Part shown: positions 51,083 to 52,638 of the stretch, piece after piece
Layout of the letters: each line of letters starts with the position of its first letter
Position numbering within the stretch: the first letter of the stretch is position 1
Notes under the pieces: model-generated
Database searches by the model: none
The model's input: the letters and a program-made list of their open reading frames with translations, nothing else
What the model was told of the DNA's origin: nothing
Assembly: GCA_902362975.1 (NCBI GenBank)
Contig: CABIYO010000017.1
Location: 1 to 52,638 of the forward strand
Length of the DNA stretch: 52,638 nucleotides
Reading direction: 5' to 3'
Source of the DNA: Caryophanales bacterium
GTDB taxonomy: Bacteria; Bacillota; Bacilli; Exiguobacteriales; Exiguobacteriaceae
Made by a program: the position numbers and the translations under genes

Positions 51083-52324
51083 GTGAAATTTGGAATTATT
51101 GGTTTAGGATACGTTGGATTGGCTACACTTTGTGGTTTGGCAAAAACCGGTCATCACGTCATCGGGGTGGAAGCGGACGAAGAGAAGCTACGTCTTCTCA
51201 TGAATGGACACCCCCCATTCCATGAACCAGGCATGGCAGAGGTGTTGCAAGAGCACGCCGATCAAATCACCCTGACAAGCCGAATCGCGGATACGGAGCA
51301 GGTCGACTATTTGATTCTTGCGGTCGGGACACCGAGCAAGTCGGATGGAAGCTGTGACTTATCTTATATCGAAGCAGTCTTGTCGGAACTGAACACGAAG
51401 CATAAAATCGTCATTCGTAGCTCGGTCCCGCCCGGCACGACAGATTTACTGAACATCATGTATCCCTCTCATACGTTTGCGATCGTACCGGAGTTTTTAC
51501 AGGAAGGACGTGCGCTCGCAGACGTCATGAAACCACACCGTGTCGTCATCGGGTGTGTAAACCTCGAAGTCGCAGAAGAGTTGGCGGGGATTTATGAACG
51601 CCTTGACGTTCCGCTCATCTGTACGACACCGATCAATGCAGAACTCATCAAATACGCCTCGAATGCCTTCTTGGCCACGAAAATCAGCTTCATCAACGAC
51701 TTGTCGCGTCTAGCCGATCAAGCAGGCGCAGACATTTCGACGATTGCGGACGGGATGGGACTCGACCCACGAATCGGACGTTCGTTTTTGAACGCGGGCA
51801 TCGGGTACGGAGGTTCGTGTTTCCCAAAAGACATGAACGCACTTCTTCACGTCGCGAGTGAGAACGAGATCGACCTACGTGTCATCCGGGCAGCGGCGAA
51901 AGTGAATGAGACGCAAATCGAGTACGTGCTCTCGAAATTGAACGTTGAACCGAACATGCGCGTGGCTATCCTTGGTTTGGCATTCAAGCCAGGAACGGAC
52001 GATATGCGAGATGCCCCATCGATTCTCTTCGCTCACCACATGGTGGCCCGTAACGTGGATGTCATCGGGTATGATCCGATTGCGACGTGGGACTATCCAC
52101 AAGCGACGACTGTCGAAGAGGCGCTGAAGGGGGCCGATTATGCCATTCTCGTCACAGAATGGGACGAGATTGTGAATTTGGCACCGGATGCTTTCAACGG
52201 CATGCGTCAGCGTCGATTGATTGATGCACGGAACGCATGGAAGTTCGCACATGACCCAGGCGATGTGTCATACGAAGGAATTGGACGGATGCAACGTCCG
52301 TCGAACACACTGACTTCAAACTAA
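51083..52324 (+). CDS. UDP-glucose 6-dehydrogenase family protein, second copy
   Basis: A 413-residue nucleotide-sugar dehydrogenase: FGIIGLGYVGLATLCGLAKT, LAVGTPSKSDGSCDLSYIEA, RSSVPPGTTDLLNIM, VPEFLQEGRALADVMKPHRV, ELIKYASNAFLATKISFIND with the substrate Lys, and the catalytic Cys in GYGGSCFPKDMNALLH, then LAFKPGTDDMRDAPSI. This is the larger TuaD-like class and differs from the compact Ugd at 18198. UDP-glucose is the likely substrate; UDP-HexNAc oxidation cannot be fully excluded. GTG 51083 is seven bases past GAAGGAGG. It stands alone with its own terminator. Confidence 0.9.
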   Translation: MKFGIIGLGYVGLATLCGLAKTGHHVIGVEADEEKLRLLMNGHPPFHEPGMAEVLQEHADQITLTSRIADTEQVDYLILAVGTPSKSDGSCDLSYIEAVLSELNTKHKIVIRSSVPPGTTDLLNIMYPSHTFAIVPEFLQEGRALADVMKPHRVVIGCVNLEVAEELAGIYERLDVPLICTTPINAELIKYASNAFLATKISFINDLSRLADQAGADISTIADGMGLDPRIGRSFLNAGIGYGGSCFPKDMNALLHVASENEIDLRVIRAAAKVNETQIEYVLSKLNVEPNMRVAILGLAFKPGTDDMRDAPSILFAHHMVARNVDVIGYDPIATWDYPQATTVEEALKGADYAILVTEWDEIVNLAPDAFNGMRQRRLIDARNAWKFAHDPGDVSYEGIGRMQRPSNTLTSN

Positions 52325-52330
52325 ACTGTT

Positions 52331-52362
52331 CAGGACCGTTCATGTAGGCGGTCCTGTTTTTT
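52331..52362 (+). terminator. Terminator after the second dehydrogenase gene
   Basis: CAGGACCG at 52331-52338 pairs perfectly with CGGTCCTG at 52349-52356, followed by six T residues. Confidence 0.9.
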
Positions 52363-52469
52363 GCGAGACGTGAATCTTTTGTAGCAGTCATGACGTATAG
52401 AAAGGAGAGAAGAGATAAACAGTAATCAAAAATATAGACAAATGTAGTCATAAGTGACAAAATATACTT

Positions 52470-52638
52470 ATGAAACAATATAAACCAAAAGAATTCGCAG
52501 AAATGATTAATGTGTCCGTAAAGACGCTTCAAAGATGGGATAAAGAAAGCGTATTGACTGCTTACCGAAACCCTAAAGGAAGAAGATATTATACAGAGGA
52601 ACAATATCGACAATATATGGGTATTCCAAACGAAAATA
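52470..52638 (+). CDS. tnpA: IS607-family serine recombinase TnpA, N-terminal part, cut by window edge
   Basis: The frame from ATG 52470 reads MKQYKPKEFAEMINVSVKTL, QRWDKESVLTAYRNPKGRRY and YTEEQYRQYMG to the window end. This is the MerR-like helix-turn-helix that precedes the serine-recombinase domain in IS607 TnpA. The AT-rich 52380-52469 stretch before it, with the related strings GTAGCAGTCATGACG (52381) and GTAGTCATAAGTGAC (52444), is probably the left end of the element. IS607 elements often carry a tnpB downstream, outside this window. Confidence 0.85.
   Translation, partial: MKQYKPKEFAEMINVSVKTLQRWDKESVLTAYRNPKGRRYYTEEQYRQYMGIPNEN

Noticed and set aside
52194..52613. 139-residue minus-strand frame at the right end
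   Set aside because: It runs antisense through a terminator and through the IS607 TnpA start, with no ribosome site and no family resemblance.

Overview
The window looks like the chromosome of a low-to-mid GC Bacillota (Firmicutes) bacterium. Strong AAGGAGG-type ribosome sites, LytR-CpsA-Psr (LCP) proteins, YveK/CpsC-CpsD kinase pairs, a PHP-type CpsB phosphatase and an IcaADB-like set all fit that. From gene style I would guess Exiguobacterium, but the genus is inferred and not proven by any marker here. Almost the whole window is a cell-surface glycan island with two complete Wzx/Wzy-type loci, a poly-GlcNAc-type locus, sugar-nucleotide genes, surface proteins and insertion-sequence debris.

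Layout. 1-900: broken tnpB (IS200/IS605 group) and a hairpin-rich end. 1067-3969: two close LCP paralogues flanking a YihY-type membrane protein; LCP proteins attach glycans to peptidoglycan. 4051-7578: a GH13-like protein that seems to lack its nucleophile, galE, and an SH3-type membrane protein. 7774-19367: polysaccharide locus 1. It has a chain-length/kinase pair, PHP phosphatase and galU in ordinary GC, then an AT-rich cassette (priming transferase, glycosyltransferase, Wzx, Wzy, glycosyltransferase), broken up by an ISL3-family relic and an IS3-in-IS30 nest, and ends with ugd. 19484-23749: a recombinase/sigma-like pair, a nanE fragment, galM and a PD-(D/E)XK nuclease. 23932-30285: an SH3 secreted protein, a 1351-residue repeat surface protein and a transglutaminase-like membrane protein.

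30527-47899: polysaccharide locus 2, one long + strand run: second chain-length/kinase pair, four glycosyltransferases, Wzy, Wzx, two small priming transferases, the CapE/CapF/CapG set for UDP-L-FucNAc, RmlA/RmlB plus a VioA-like aminotransferase (predicting a dTDP-4-amino-4,6-dideoxyhexose), and an ATP-grasp ligase. RmlC and RmlD are absent. 47889-50442 on the minus strand: an IcaA/IcaD/IcaB-like set. Then a small membrane protein, a second UDP-glucose dehydrogenase and the start of an IS607-type element.

Working together: galU, galE and the two dehydrogenases supply UDP-Glc, UDP-Gal and UDP-GlcA. Locus 1 probably makes a uronic-acid polymer. Locus 2 probably makes a polymer with FucNAc and a 4-amino sugar, the latter possibly acylated by the ATP-grasp enzyme. 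One phosphatase probably serves both kinases, and the LCP proteins may anchor products to the wall. The most interesting leads are the ATP-grasp/amino-sugar chemistry, a palindrome-plus-promoter module shared by locus 1 and the giant surface protein, a terminator stem that encodes both proteins' C-termini at 47870-47918, and the recombinase/sigma pair beside inverted repeats.
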